From Nonomuraea guangzhouensis (lineage in GTDB: Bacteria; Actinomycetota; Actinomycetes; Streptosporangiales; Streptosporangiaceae), in the NCBI RefSeq assembly GCF_019396345.1, contig NZ_JAHKRM010000006.1:186001-250000 (forward strand): a DNA stretch of 64,000 nucleotides. The letters are read 5' to 3'. The first letter of the stretch is position 1. Each line of letters starts with the position of its first letter. The translations under genes and the position numbers were made by a program. Shown here one piece after another: positions 24,400 to 33,018 of the stretch. The notes beneath the pieces are model-generated. The model was not told the DNA's origin. It saw only the letters and a list, made by a program, of their open reading frames with translations, and made no database searches.

Positions 24400-25679
24400 T
24401 CATGCGGCGAGGGCGTCGCCGATCCGCTTGTTGGCGATCTCCTGTTGGCCGTCGATGCACTTGGCGTAGACCCTCAGCAGGACATCGACGCTGTGGCCCG
24501 CCCTCTCGGCCACGTCCGGGGCTGGGACGCCCGCGTTGAGCCAGAGTGAGACGGCCGCGTGCTGGAGATCGTACGGGCGTTTGGCGAGCGGAGAGGCGAC
24601 CTGGGCGGGTGCGAAGGCCAGGAGGCGAGCGGCCTGCCAGACCTCGGTGTAGGCGGTTGAGGCCACGACGCCACCGCGTTCGCTGCTGAAGATGCAGCCG
24701 TCCTTGGCTGTGCCGTATTCCGCGATGTGCTCGCGAAGGATCTTGACCAGTTCTGGTGGGATGGGCACCGGGCGGACGTCTTGCCTGCCACGGTGCTTGA
24801 GGCCGCGTTCTTCATGGGCGTGGTCGCTGTCGGTCCACTGGGTGTTGACCTCTGGCCGGGACACGTCGATCGTGAGCCGCCCCCAGCCGGACTTGGGCAG
24901 GTGGCAGTCTTGCAGTCGTAGGCCGACTGCTTCGGCCGGACGTAGGGCGGCGTAGGACATGCAGGCGAAGAGGGCCATGAGGCGCCGGCCCCTGCCGCGC
25001 TGTCCTACGTAGGTCACCGCGGTCAGCAGCTCCTGCGCCTGGCGCGGATTCACCACGACGCGAGGGTCCACGTCTCCGTTGTCTTGGGTGGCTTCCACTT
25101 GATCTTGTGCAGCGGATTTGCCGAAAGTTCCTCCAGCTCCACTGCGTACTCCAAGAGAGCGTGGAAGACGGCGCGTTTGCGGGCGATGGTTGTGGAGGCC
25201 GCCGCCTTGCCGTCGAGGCACAAGGTCAGGGCGTGCAGGGCGAGCCGTACCGTCTTGGCCTCCTCCAGGCTCGCCAGGTCGAGTGAGGCAGCTTTCAGCC
25301 AGGCCGCCACCGCGCTGTGCTGCTGCGGCACATCCGGTCGCTTGTCCTCTGGCAGGAGCAGGCACTTGCGCAGGACGGTGCGAAGCTCGCGAGTGTCCGG
25401 GCGGCCTGCTCGATCCTTGCTCAGTGTGGGCAGGACCGTTGCGAGGGCGTCGGACATGCTGTCGCGGCTCTTGGCCGCCGCGTGTGGCCACTTCATCTCT
25501 ATGAACGCCTGGGCGAACTCCAGGACGCTCTGAGCGTCCTTGGCCTTGATCATGGATGTGGGCAGCCCGGACATCACGTCGAACGCTTCACCGCGCTTGG
25601 CGGCCTGCCGTAGGTCGGACAGGAAGCTGTCGGCCAGGGCCTTGGTTCGGTAGGTCTTGGAGGAGCGCTTGCGGGCGAC
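24400..25679 (-). pseudogene. Tyrosine-recombinase integrase, triply damaged
   Basis: Actinomycete-plasmid-type integrase read right to left toward the tRNA. Three defects are visible. (1) The N-terminal ~40 residues are missing: similarity begins at VARKRSSKTYRTKALADSFLSDL with only a stop upstream. (2) Near 25065-25085 the frame changes between KWKPPKTTE and VDPRVVVNPRQAQELLTAV, so the protein is split by a one-base shift. (3) The box II motif reads YDLQHAAVS where LRH is expected, so a catalytic Arg is Gln. The catalytic-domain Arg in YAALRPAEA, the GHS motif and the final Tyr in LRVYAKCIDG remain. It should be inactive. Confidence 0.8.
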
Positions 25680-25759
25680 GTGTGGCCTGGCATGTTGGCA
25701 CTGCTTCGGTCATAAGTAGACAGTGGATCGTCTGTGCTCCCCTTCCAAGGATTTGGCCG

Positions 25760-26323
25760 ATGCCCGTACTCTCTCCACCCAAGAACGATCACACAGCGAA
25801 AGCGAGGCCATCAGTGCTGCATACCTGGGTCAGCACCGCAGGAGGGCCACTAATCGCCGTCCCCAAGTCCGAGCTGAACAGCTGGGCGGGTGTGGATGAC
25901 AACGACGGTCCCGTAGAGACCTGGGGTGACTACGGCCGCGCCTGTGCCGTTCAGGGCTACATCGGCCTCGTTGCCGTTGGTACGCAGCAGGCCCTTGTCC
26001 TCGGCGACGAACCTGCCATGACGACCTATCTGCCGACTGAACGCCTCTTTCTGCGCTGGGCTGCCGCAAACTCCGAAGCCGAGCTGGTCACGGCAGCCAA
26101 GCGAGCCCTCGCAACGGAGCCGGATTGGGACGACGACGAGCACCTGAACTGGGAGGTACGAGAGGCAGCCATACTCTTTGACTCCGCCATTCCCGGCGCT
26201 GAGCTGGAGCCTGAGGAGCGACTCATCATCGATCTCGAGCCCGGCCAGTACAGGGTCCGAGCCACCTACACGAAGGACGAGGACAACTGGATGATCCTCG
26301 TCGAACTCCAGCCAGCGATCTGA
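25760..26323 (+). CDS. Imm21-like immunity protein
   Basis: A 187-residue acidic protein whose opening WVSTAGGPLIAVPKSELNSWAGV, followed by DYGRACAVQGYIGLVAVGTQQALVLGDEP, matches my memory of the Imm21 immunity family of polymorphic-toxin systems. The ATG at 25760 has AAGGA about nine bases ahead. No cognate toxin is visible, so it would be an orphan immunity gene, as is common on mobile elements. It lies just upstream of, and divergent from, the truncated integrase, whose missing 5' end abuts it. Confidence 0.6.
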   Translation: MPVLSPPKNDHTAKARPSVLHTWVSTAGGPLIAVPKSELNSWAGVDDNDGPVETWGDYGRACAVQGYIGLVAVGTQQALVLGDEPAMTTYLPTERLFLRWAAANSEAELVTAAKRALATEPDWDDDEHLNWEVREAAILFDSAIPGAELEPEERLIIDLEPGQYRVRATYTKDEDNWMILVELQPAI

Positions 26324-26415
26324 GCCTTGGGCGTACTCCGCCCCCTATGCCCTTCCACGGATCATGTGGTCAGGAGTCGTAGGTGGGCCGCACACATCCA
26401 CCCCTTGGAGGCAAC

Positions 26416-26917
26416 ATGGGTGCCACATTCTCCCCGATACCCGAGCTCAACCTCCTCAAGGAATTCGAGGACAGCCTCGACGGGGAGCCCTATTCTCGCG
26501 GCTTCGAGCTGTTTGAGTACGGTCGCGTCTCCGCTCTCGGTGCCGAGCCGTCCGCCGAGATGCGCGACCATCTCATCCCGTTCGCCCAGGCAACGGCCTC
26601 AGGCTCCTTCTACGCCCTGTGGAAGTATGACGGTGATCTTCTGCGGGGACGAGGGCGACCTGTACATCGCAGCACGGGATCTACCTGAGCTGTTCCGCCT
26701 ACTTGCGGCAGAAGACGAGGACGAGCCCGCCCATGGGGCCCACGTCGCCTGGTTGGAGCGCACCTTCGGGCTGACGCCGGCCGAGGACCCCGACGCCGTC
26801 TATCAAGCCGCGCTCGTCGAGTATGGGCGGGCCTTCGCTGATTGGTGGCTGACCTTTGATGACGAGGATTCGATCATCGCTGATCTTCTGGACGAACTAG
26901 AGGACCTCAACCTCTGA
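26416..26917 (+). pseudogene. Frameshifted acidic protein, possibly an immunity-type protein
   Basis: A frame from ATG 26416 (good TTGGAGG site) encodes MGATFSPIPELNLLKEFEDSL and runs to SGSFYALWKYDG. The natural continuation then appears in another frame from 26627: VIFCGDEGDLYIAARDLPELFRLL, later WLERTFGLTPAEDPDAV. The change near 26627-26640 looks like a small deletion or frameshift within one ~165-residue protein. The second part alone has an ATG (26627) but no clear ribosome site. The family is not recognised. Confidence 0.6.
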
Positions 26918-27263
26918 GCTTTCGCCACGGCCGTTCTCTCGTCGGCTACTGGATGTTCGGCCTCGGTTCCACCGCAGCAGCCGCCGTGCCATATACGTGC
27001 AATGATCATGAATGGCACCACGATTCTCACGTTTCGTGATGGACCGTACCGAGAACGCTTCAGCCCTTGAATGCAGGGGCTCGATTTGTCAGTCCATCAC
27101 CTCTTTCTGTACGCCCGTTTATTGCAATCTCTTGAAGAGCAAGGGCATTACTACTCCAAAGAAGCCCGCTCGTACGGCGCGTCACGTGGATCGCAGTAGT
27201 CTTATTGTGATATCCCGTATCTCGAAGATCATCTGTCTTGACAGTTGTAGGAGAGCGTTTTAT
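26918..27263. other. Gene-free stretch entering low-G+C DNA
   Basis: No convincing gene is seen. It contains the second copy of the ATATAC-type direct repeat at 26991-27010. From about 27000 the composition becomes clearly poorer in G+C than the rest of the window, continuing through the next gene. A frame open from 27012 joins the downstream gene but lacks a ribosome site. Confidence 0.6.
26991..27010 (+). repeat. Direct repeat, copy 2 (inside the element)
   Basis: ATATACGTGCAATGATCATG matches 24281-24300 at 18 of 20 positions. It lies at the border where low-G+C sequence begins. Confidence 0.6.
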
Positions 27264-28373
27264 ATGCCGTCGTCCCTGATCCAGCAGCTCTTTGGCGCTC
27301 GGTTTGGCGAATGGAATCGCAAGCGAAGCTCTTGTGCGGTATGCGAAGAGATCCGCGCAAATGCGCGTGAACTAAGATACATCATTGGTGCCATGACGCA
27401 AATTGATCCTGGCGCCAATGAACTAACTAACGGGGCAATGCAAGAGCTCGACATGGTAGAAAGCATCCTTGACTCTAATATATATCGCAGGGGCTCGCAT
27501 GGATCTCGCGCGATCGCCGCGCAGATTCACTTCAATACTGCACGCATTCTCTGGCTGAGAGCCCTGCCGCCAGAGAAGCTAAGACCGTATCTACCTATCG
27601 TCCTACCGATTATCAGAGAACGCCTCGGTGTAATAGATGAGGGGCGAATCAGTATTGAGAAAATAGCAGAAAAGGCAGCCGAGGTCGACTCGAAACTGAC
27701 CGCTGACGATCTGATCACAACGGTCGAGGTGGTGTCCACGGCGCAGGAGACCGCAATACGGGAAGAGGCGCGAGCTCTGAACTTTGTGCGTATCGTGCGT
27801 GTCATGACAGCATGCCTATCTGCGCTCGCTATTGCTCTCCTCTTGGTTACATCATTCTTCCCGGAGGCGGTACCGCTGTGCTTTACTCCTCTTGATCCGG
27901 ACGGTACTTTCAGCATCGTATGCCCAACTCACGACAGCGGACCTAAAATCAAAAAAGATAATCTTGAGGAGGAAGTCCGAAAAACAGCGGACTGGGGTGA
28001 TTATATCGTCGTCGAAATTGTGGGACTATTGGCGGCTGGAATTGCGGCAACCTCTGCATTGCGGAAGATCAGGGGAACATCGACTGCTTTTCCGGTCCCG
28101 GTGGCGCTAGCCATATTGAAGCTTCCCACGGGGGCGCTTACCGCTGTACTCGGGCTCGTTCTCATGCGTGGATGGTTCATTCCAGGGCTAAGCGCGCTCG
28201 ATACTCCTGCGCAAATAGTCGCATGGGCCATTATTTTTGGCTATTCGCAAGAACTGTTCACGAAGTTTGCTGACAGGCAAGGCCAGGCCGTTCTGGAAGG
28301 CGTTCATGGGCCTGGGGAGCACCCACCTCAGGAAAAGAGAGTTCCGCGCATCGTGCACGCTGAAGAAGCATGA
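27264..28373 (+). CDS. Low-G+C membrane protein of unknown function
   Basis: A 369-residue protein from the ATG at 27264, which has a GTAGGAGAG site. Residues 1-175 are soluble, helical and charged, with a CAVCEEIRANARELR stretch near the start. A hydrophobic helix at about 178-202 leads to a Cys-bearing loop. Two or three further hydrophobic segments (about 250-340) precede a short charged tail. Codons such as ATA, TTA and AGA are frequent and G+C is about half, unlike all neighbours, so the gene came from another source. It is the best candidate cargo of the element; no motif reveals its job. Confidence 0.7.
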   Translation: MPSSLIQQLFGARFGEWNRKRSSCAVCEEIRANARELRYIIGAMTQIDPGANELTNGAMQELDMVESILDSNIYRRGSHGSRAIAAQIHFNTARILWLRALPPEKLRPYLPIVLPIIRERLGVIDEGRISIEKIAEKAAEVDSKLTADDLITTVEVVSTAQETAIREEARALNFVRIVRVMTACLSALAIALLLVTSFFPEAVPLCFTPLDPDGTFSIVCPTHDSGPKIKKDNLEEEVRKTADWGDYIVVEIVGLLAAGIAATSALRKIRGTSTAFPVPVALAILKLPTGALTAVLGLVLMRGWFIPGLSALDTPAQIVAWAIIFGYSQELFTKFADRQGQAVLEGVHGPGEHPPQEKRVPRIVHAEEA

Positions 28374-28790
28374 CGAAGCATGAGTTCCGGCAACATCAGA
28401 ACGTGGGGTTGAGCGTGCGTGACCACCGGCCGACCAGGGCGGTAAACCATCCTCGCAGGATACGAGCAGCCTCCAACCAGAGGTAACGTGCGGATCGGGT
28501 CTGTCGGCGGTCGCCCGGGTGAAGGTAGGAAACGCCAGCGATGGCTGCGCTCCCACCGCCCTGCTGCCCGATCGGGGGGCGCGAGAGCAGGTAACCTCGT
28601 GGAAGGCCGTTCGGGAGCGTCTGCATTCCCCATGACTCCAATCCCGGAGCTTGCCTGAAGAGTGGCTCGTAGAAGCCCATGGCACCTCGGGATTGGACGA
28701 CCTTGGGCCGGCAAGTGTGCGCTGGTCATGCGGATCGGGGTTCACTACGATGGCCCGTGATCTTGAGAGCCAGTCGATTCAGGGGCAGAC
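28374..28790. other. Gene-free or weakly coding stretch
   Basis: A minus-strand frame from 28680 to 28396 could encode 94 residues (MGFYEPLFRQAPGLESWGMQ at its start), but it has no recognisable family and a poor ribosome site. I treat it as doubtful. The right end of the stretch should hold the promoter of the gene at 28791. Confidence 0.4.
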
Positions 28791-30059
28791 GTGGCGACAG
28801 CGGACGGGTACCAGTACACCTTCGGCGCGATGGCGGGCGCTGGCGTCGCTCTGGATGAGGTCGGCGACGAACTGGGCAAGATCCTGCGCGTTCTCGAGAC
28901 GGAGTGTCAGCTTTCTCAGGGAGCGTTCGGGTGGGCCGCGGAGCTGGGCGCCCGGAAACAGTATGCGATGTTCGTCTCCACGTGGCGCGGCGAGGTGGAG
29001 TTCGCCATGGGGAAAGCCCGAGAGTTGGCCGAGAAGTCAGCCAAGACCGACCAGGGTTACCTGAGCACGGAGAACGCCAGGCTGAACAGCCTCCTGTACA
29101 CGGTGGGATGGAACCCCGATTCCTCCGGAAAGTTCAAGAAGCAACCCGAGCTGAACCTGTCCCATCAGGACAGGTATACCGACAACGATGGGACCTGGGC
29201 GTTCCGCGGGCTACTCGGTACCGGCATGCTGGGCCTCGGGGTCAACGCGTGGGCGCTGAGACGGTACCCGGAGTGGAAGCAGGTAAGCGCCGAGACCAAA
29301 GCTGCCAGGAAAGGCTCGGCTGTACTGCATCTGACGAACCCGGTCACTCGCCAGGCGATCGAGACCGGGAGATCCCCAGTCCCCAAGGGGTACACCTACT
29401 ACGAACGGTTCGACCGCAAGGCCAAGACCTTGAGGGTCGTCTTGGTGAAGTCGCAGTCAGCGGTGATGAGCAAGTCCACGGTGAGCAAGCTCCGCTTCGC
29501 CAAGCGCTTCTCCTTGTTGGCGTTGACCGCTGGGGTGGTGTGGGAGCTTCTCACCATTCCGTCGGATGAAGATCTCAACCGGGCCATGCACGGGTGGGAA
29601 GAAGTCGCCGCCAGGGCCCGGGCGCTGTTCGGGTCCGATCTTCCGGCGCTCAAGGAACTCGCGCTGGCCAATTGGAGCGGCGTGGCCAAGAACAAGGCGG
29701 ACGACCGCATCTTTCGGTTCATCCATGGCGGGATCGACCTCGCGGACTTCGCTACCGAGATGGCCAACCGTCTTGCGGCTCTGATCGAGCAACTGAACGC
29801 GCTGCACAAGGCCGCGTACGTAGCCACGACGATCACGGTGGCCGCTTTGATCGCGCACGCGGCGCTGTCCTTCATCCCTGCGATGCGCGTGGTGGCGGCG
29901 TTCCTTGGTAATCAGCTCACCACCATCGCGATGTTCGTGCTGACGGCCGCTCCTGCTGCAGCGGCCAGTGTCTTCGGCGGAAACATGAAGGATGCGTTCC
30001 TCAACATGAACACCTTCCCCGTCAACAGAGGGAGCGAAATGCGGTTCGGTTGGAAGTAA
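28791..30059 (+). CDS. Large helical/membrane protein with WXG100-like N-terminal region
   Basis: A 422-residue protein beginning at GTG (MATADGYQYTFGAMAGAG). The first ~100 residues are predicted helical with a hairpin-like layout and a W-x-G-like turn (STWRGEVEFAMGKARELAEKS), reminiscent of ESX/WXG100 substrates, but this is inference. A hydrophobic segment is seen at about 140-160 and another at 232-250. A strongly hydrophobic pair near 340-395 contains Ala-rich helices. No catalytic motif is visible. It is the last gene of the element before attR. Function unknown. Confidence 0.65.
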   Translation: MATADGYQYTFGAMAGAGVALDEVGDELGKILRVLETECQLSQGAFGWAAELGARKQYAMFVSTWRGEVEFAMGKARELAEKSAKTDQGYLSTENARLNSLLYTVGWNPDSSGKFKKQPELNLSHQDRYTDNDGTWAFRGLLGTGMLGLGVNAWALRRYPEWKQVSAETKAARKGSAVLHLTNPVTRQAIETGRSPVPKGYTYYERFDRKAKTLRVVLVKSQSAVMSKSTVSKLRFAKRFSLLALTAGVVWELLTIPSDEDLNRAMHGWEEVAARARALFGSDLPALKELALANWSGVAKNKADDRIFRFIHGGIDLADFATEMANRLAALIEQLNALHKAAYVATTITVAALIAHAALSFIPAMRVVAAFLGNQLTTIAMFVLTAAPAAAASVFGGNMKDAFLNMNTFPVNRGSEMRFGWK

Positions 30060-30115
30060 TTCCACCCCGGGGTGCACCACACTTCTCCTGCCCAGCTGGT
30101 CGGGAAGGTCAGCTC

Positions 30116-30158
30116 TCTGTAAAACCGTCGGCTCAGCCTATGCAAGTTCGAACCTTGC
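30116..30158. repeat. attR: right copy of the 43-nt tRNA-Tyr core
   Basis: This matches 24128-24170 at 42 of 43 positions. The sequence to its left (AGCTGGTCGGGAAGGTCAGC) has a D-arm look but does not complete a tRNA, and the right side GCGCCCGCC does not pair with it. No functional tRNA is predicted here. Confidence 0.75.
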
Positions 30159-30176
30159 GCCCGCCATACCAGCGGG

Positions 30177-30216
30177 AAAAGCCCCATTACCAGTGGAAAC
30201 GTGGTGACGGGCCTTT
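30177..30216 (+). terminator. Possible hairpin after attR
   Basis: AAAAGCCC near 30177 can pair imperfectly with GGGCCTTT near 30209, with an inner ACCA/TGGT pair. It resembles a tRNA-gene terminator and may be the original downstream terminator of the tRNA-Tyr gene, displaced by the insertion. Confidence 0.35.
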
Positions 30217-30366
30217 CGCGTAGATCGCCTGATTCCCTTTGGTTTCCCCGGAGCCTCAGACCCCCGCCGGAGGCACGGATTGGGGGTTGCATCCTGTACC
30301 CAGGTCCAGGGTTACCGTCGAGCCATGGGCGAACGTTCGTGCGGCCCCCAGACGCAGGGAGGGATC

Positions 30367-30687
30367 ATGGAATGGGCACCGGCTGAATGCGCACTGCCGA
30401 CCGAGGAACGGCCGCTGCGAGTGGCGGAGTTCGACGAGATGTTCGCGACGGCGCTGCGTGGGCTGGAGCGCGTGGCGCCGACTCATCTGCGGCTGACGTT
30501 GGATGGCGGATCGCAGGTGGAGGAGACCGTAAGAGACCTGACCGCCCGGGAGACGAGTTGCTGCTCGTTCTTCGCTTTCTCCCTCACTCCCAGCGATACG
30601 CGGCTGGTCGTGGACGTGGAGGTACCTTCCGCGCATGTCAAAGTGCTCGACGGTCTCCAGGCTCGTGCGGCTCAGGCGGCGTCATGA
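30367..30687 (+). CDS. Small protein with CC motif, first gene of a MerR operon
   Basis: A 106-residue protein from the ATG at 30367 with a CAGGGAGGG site. It has an amphipathic N-terminal half (RVAEFDEMFATALRGLERV) and a central RETSCCSFFAF with adjacent Cys residues, followed by strands ending in VPSAHVKVLDGLQ. The paired Cys suggests metal or thiol chemistry, but no function is established. Its stop overlaps the MerR start by four bases, so it is coupled to that regulator. Confidence 0.75.
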   Translation: MEWAPAECALPTEERPLRVAEFDEMFATALRGLERVAPTHLRLTLDGGSQVEETVRDLTARETSCCSFFAFSLTPSDTRLVVDVEVPSAHVKVLDGLQARAAQAAS

Positions 30688-31124
30688 GCCGGCAGTGGTT
30701 GCGGACGGGAGAGGTCGCCGAGGCTGCGGGGGTCAACGTTCAGACGCTGCGTTACTACCATCGGCGGGGTCTGCTACGAGAGCCGCAGCGTACTCATGGT
30801 GGTCATCGGCTGTATCCGTCGGAGACCGTGGTAACGCTTCGGGTGATCAAGGCGGCGCAACGGCTGGGCTTCACCCTCGACGAAGTCGCAGACCTGGTGG
30901 AGATGGGTGGCCGTCATCATGGTCGGCCGGACCAAGGTCTGCAAGCGCGGGCGATGGCGAAGGTTGCCGAGGTGGAGCAGAAGATCGCAGATCTCCAGGC
31001 GATTCGGGAGACGCTGAGCGAGGCCGTGGATGCCGGGTGTGACGATCTGGTGGCGTGCGCCGCCAGCCCGCGTTGTCCGTTGCCGTTCTCCGATCTGGTG
31101 AGTCCCCTACAGTCACGAACGTGA
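30684..31124 (+). CDS. MerR-family transcriptional regulator
   Basis: A 146-residue regulator. The N-terminal MerR winged helix is typical ([25 protein letters not shown], then HRLYPSE and [11 protein letters not shown]), followed by a dimer coiled coil (residues ~88-118). The C-terminal end has [17 protein letters not shown], a Cys set resembling metal-sensing MerR proteins. It overlaps its neighbours by four bases at both ends, so the three genes form one translation-coupled operon. A metal or thiol-reactive inducer is likely but not shown. Confidence 0.9.
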   Translation: MSRQWLRTGEVAEAAGVNVQTLRYYHRRGLLREPQRTHGGHRLYPSETVVTLRVIKAAQRLGFTLDEVADLVEMGGRHHGRPDQGLQARAMAKVAEVEQKIADLQAIRETLSEAVDAGCDDLVACAASPRCPLPFSDLVSPLQSRT

Positions 31125-31453
31125 CTGTCGCGCGTTCCCTGCTGCTGTTCGTGGTCGCCGCGCTCGCTGAGATCGGCGGGGCCTGGCTGGTCTGGCAGGG
31201 GGTGAGGGAGAACCGTGGGTTGTTGTGGGTCGGGGCCGGTGTGATCGCTCTTGGCTTGTACGGGTTCGTCGCTACGTTCCAGCTGGATCCGCACTTCGGT
31301 CGCATCCTCGCCGCTTACGGAGGCGTGTTCGTCGCGGGTTCGCTGATCTGGGGTGTGGTGGTGGACAAGTTCCAGCCTGACCGGTGGGACATCATCGGAT
31401 CGGCCATCTGCATCATCGGCGTGCTGGTCATCATGTACGCCCCGCGCGGGTGA
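31121..31453 (+). CDS. YnfA/UPF0060-family small membrane protein
   Basis: A 110-residue protein with four hydrophobic helices (about residues 5-24, 32-51, 60-80 and 88-107), as in the YnfA family, which is related to small multidrug-resistance transporters. Family segments [18 protein letters not shown] and [15 protein letters not shown] are clear. The GTG start overlaps the MerR stop. With the MerR gene it forms a likely inducible efflux unit; the exported compound is unknown. Confidence 0.88.
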   Translation: MTVARSLLLFVVAALAEIGGAWLVWQGVRENRGLLWVGAGVIALGLYGFVATFQLDPHFGRILAAYGGVFVAGSLIWGVVVDKFQPDRWDIIGSAICIIGVLVIMYAPRG

Positions 31454-31555
31454 CCAGGGTCCGGCAAGGGGGCCGCCAGCTTCTGATCTTGACATGCGCT
31501 TGTCCGGACGGAACGCTGAGCACTCTTTGGCCGCCCTATACCGATGGAGATATCC

Positions 31556-32959
31556 GTGCACTTATTACGTGGTCATCAGTTGATCCGCGTCACGGCAGTG
31601 GCCGCCCTCGTGGTTGCCCCCCTTGCTGGAGCGTATGTCCCAGCCGCGGCGGCCGCCGACACGGTCGTCCTGCCCCTGGAGACCCAGCCCCGGATCGAGC
31701 GCCCCATCCTGGACAGCATCAAACGCGCGGCCGCCAATCAGCGCGGCACTCTTGAGGCGGCCGTCGAGGCGTACGTGGCTGAGACCGCCGCCACCTCACC
31801 CACGGCCTGGGCGAACCAGCCCGACGGCAGAGCGAGCATCCCCGATGTCATGGTCGACGACCTGTCGGCGGTAGAACTGGACGACCTCGCGGCCCTCGCG
31901 CGGGACACCGGGACCGGCTTCGCCGAGACGATCGATCGACATGGTTGGACGTCGGCCTACCGGAAGGTCGCAGCTGAGCTGGAGGCGGCGTTCCCGCAGG
32001 AGTTCTCCGGCGCGGTCCGGGCTGAGGACGGCTCCAGCGCCTGGTTCGGGTTCAAGAACGCGATTCCCGAGGAGGCGGTCACGCTCGCGAAGACGCTTCC
32101 CGCAGAGGTGCGCCTGGTCGGCGGGCGAGGCTTCTCAGAGGCCGAGCTGGCGGAGGCTTCGGAGAACGCGCACGCCGCCGCGATGGCGGACCCGGCGGTC
32201 GCCGGGGCGAGCACGTACTACGAGATCCAGACCGGCGTGATCCACGTCTCCGCGCAATCGCGCGAGGCGGAGATGCCGCCGGCCGAGCTGAACGCCGTCC
32301 GCGACCGGCTCGCGTCCGTACGGACTCTCAGCGCGGGCATCAAGGTCGAGGCCGAGGTGTCTTCCATGCCGGTGTCGGTCCCGCAGGATGATTACATCCG
32401 TGGCGGCGGCTACCTGACCGGATGCACCGCGGGGTTCAATCTCAAGTACGCCACCAGCAGCACCAAGCGGATCGGCACGGCCGGGCACTGCGGTAGCACT
32501 GAGTTCAGCACGTACACCAATCACAGTGCTGACGGCGGATCGACGGGCGTCATGGAGATCTGGTCTCATCAGGGCAGGTGGGGTGACATCGGGTATTACG
32601 ACACCGGCGGCTTCACGCCCACGCGCACCTTCTACTACGACTTCAGCAAGAAGCGCTACGCCGACTCGCGTTCAGGCATGCCGGCGGTCGGCGACACGGC
32701 ATGCAAGTTCGGCAAGATCAGCGGGCGGGTCTGCACCAGCGTGCGCTACCGCAACGTCTCCGTCAACGACCTGCGGCACATGGTCATCTCGAACTCGACC
32801 GACTGCGCCAGCGGCGACAGCGGCGGCCCCTGGTATCACGGTGGCATGGCCATGGGCATCCACCAAGGCCTGATCCGCAAGTCCGGTGACAGCTATCGGT
32901 GCTCGTTCACGCCGGCGTATCTGTACCAGAACAGAAACTACGACGTCTGGCAACGCTGA
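31556..32959 (+). CDS. Secreted streptogrisin-type serine protease (S1) with propeptide
   Basis: A 467-residue pre-pro-protease from the GTG at 31556, preferred over the ATG at 31544 because GGAGA lies five bases ahead of it. A signal peptide (VTAVAALVVAPLAGA, cleavage near AAAADT) is followed by a ~240-residue propeptide. The mature chymotrypsin-like domain begins near the YLTGCTAGF strand. Catalytic residues are the His in GTAGHC, the Asp in WGDIGYYD and the Ser in CASGDSGGPW. Six Cys residues in the mature part can form disulphides. It should be an extracellular protease. Confidence 0.93.
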   Translation: MHLLRGHQLIRVTAVAALVVAPLAGAYVPAAAAADTVVLPLETQPRIERPILDSIKRAAANQRGTLEAAVEAYVAETAATSPTAWANQPDGRASIPDVMVDDLSAVELDDLAALARDTGTGFAETIDRHGWTSAYRKVAAELEAAFPQEFSGAVRAEDGSSAWFGFKNAIPEEAVTLAKTLPAEVRLVGGRGFSEAELAEASENAHAAAMADPAVAGASTYYEIQTGVIHVSAQSREAEMPPAELNAVRDRLASVRTLSAGIKVEAEVSSMPVSVPQDDYIRGGGYLTGCTAGFNLKYATSSTKRIGTAGHCGSTEFSTYTNHSADGGSTGVMEIWSHQGRWGDIGYYDTGGFTPTRTFYYDFSKKRYADSRSGMPAVGDTACKFGKISGRVCTSVRYRNVSVNDLRHMVISNSTDCASGDSGGPWYHGGMAMGIHQGLIRKSGDSYRCSFTPAYLYQNRNYDVWQR

Positions 32960-33018
32960 CCACGCCGTACCGATGAGGCCCGTCGACGGCCGCGTCACGC
33001 TCCGTGTCGATGCAGCCC

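Larger units (their letters stand above)
24128..30158. mobile_element. Integrated element (~6 kb) at tRNA-Tyr, integrase dead
   Basis: A 43-nt stretch of the 3' half of tRNA-Tyr (24128-24170) is repeated in the same orientation at 30116-30158 with one difference, the mark of site-specific integration into a tRNA gene. A tyrosine-recombinase pseudogene lies next to the left copy and points toward it. The interval also holds an Imm21-like gene, a frameshifted gene, a low-G+C membrane-protein gene and a large helical/membrane protein gene. No replication or conjugation genes are present, so it is a decayed or satellite-type element. Confidence 0.75.

Noticed and set aside
28396..28680. 94-residue minus-strand protein
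   Set aside because: No family resemblance, no clear ribosome site and atypical composition; kept only as a note in the gene-free stretch.
30099..30168. A second functional tRNA-Tyr
   Set aside because: Only the 3' half matches; the 5' half does not form an acceptor or D arm with it. It is better explained as attR.
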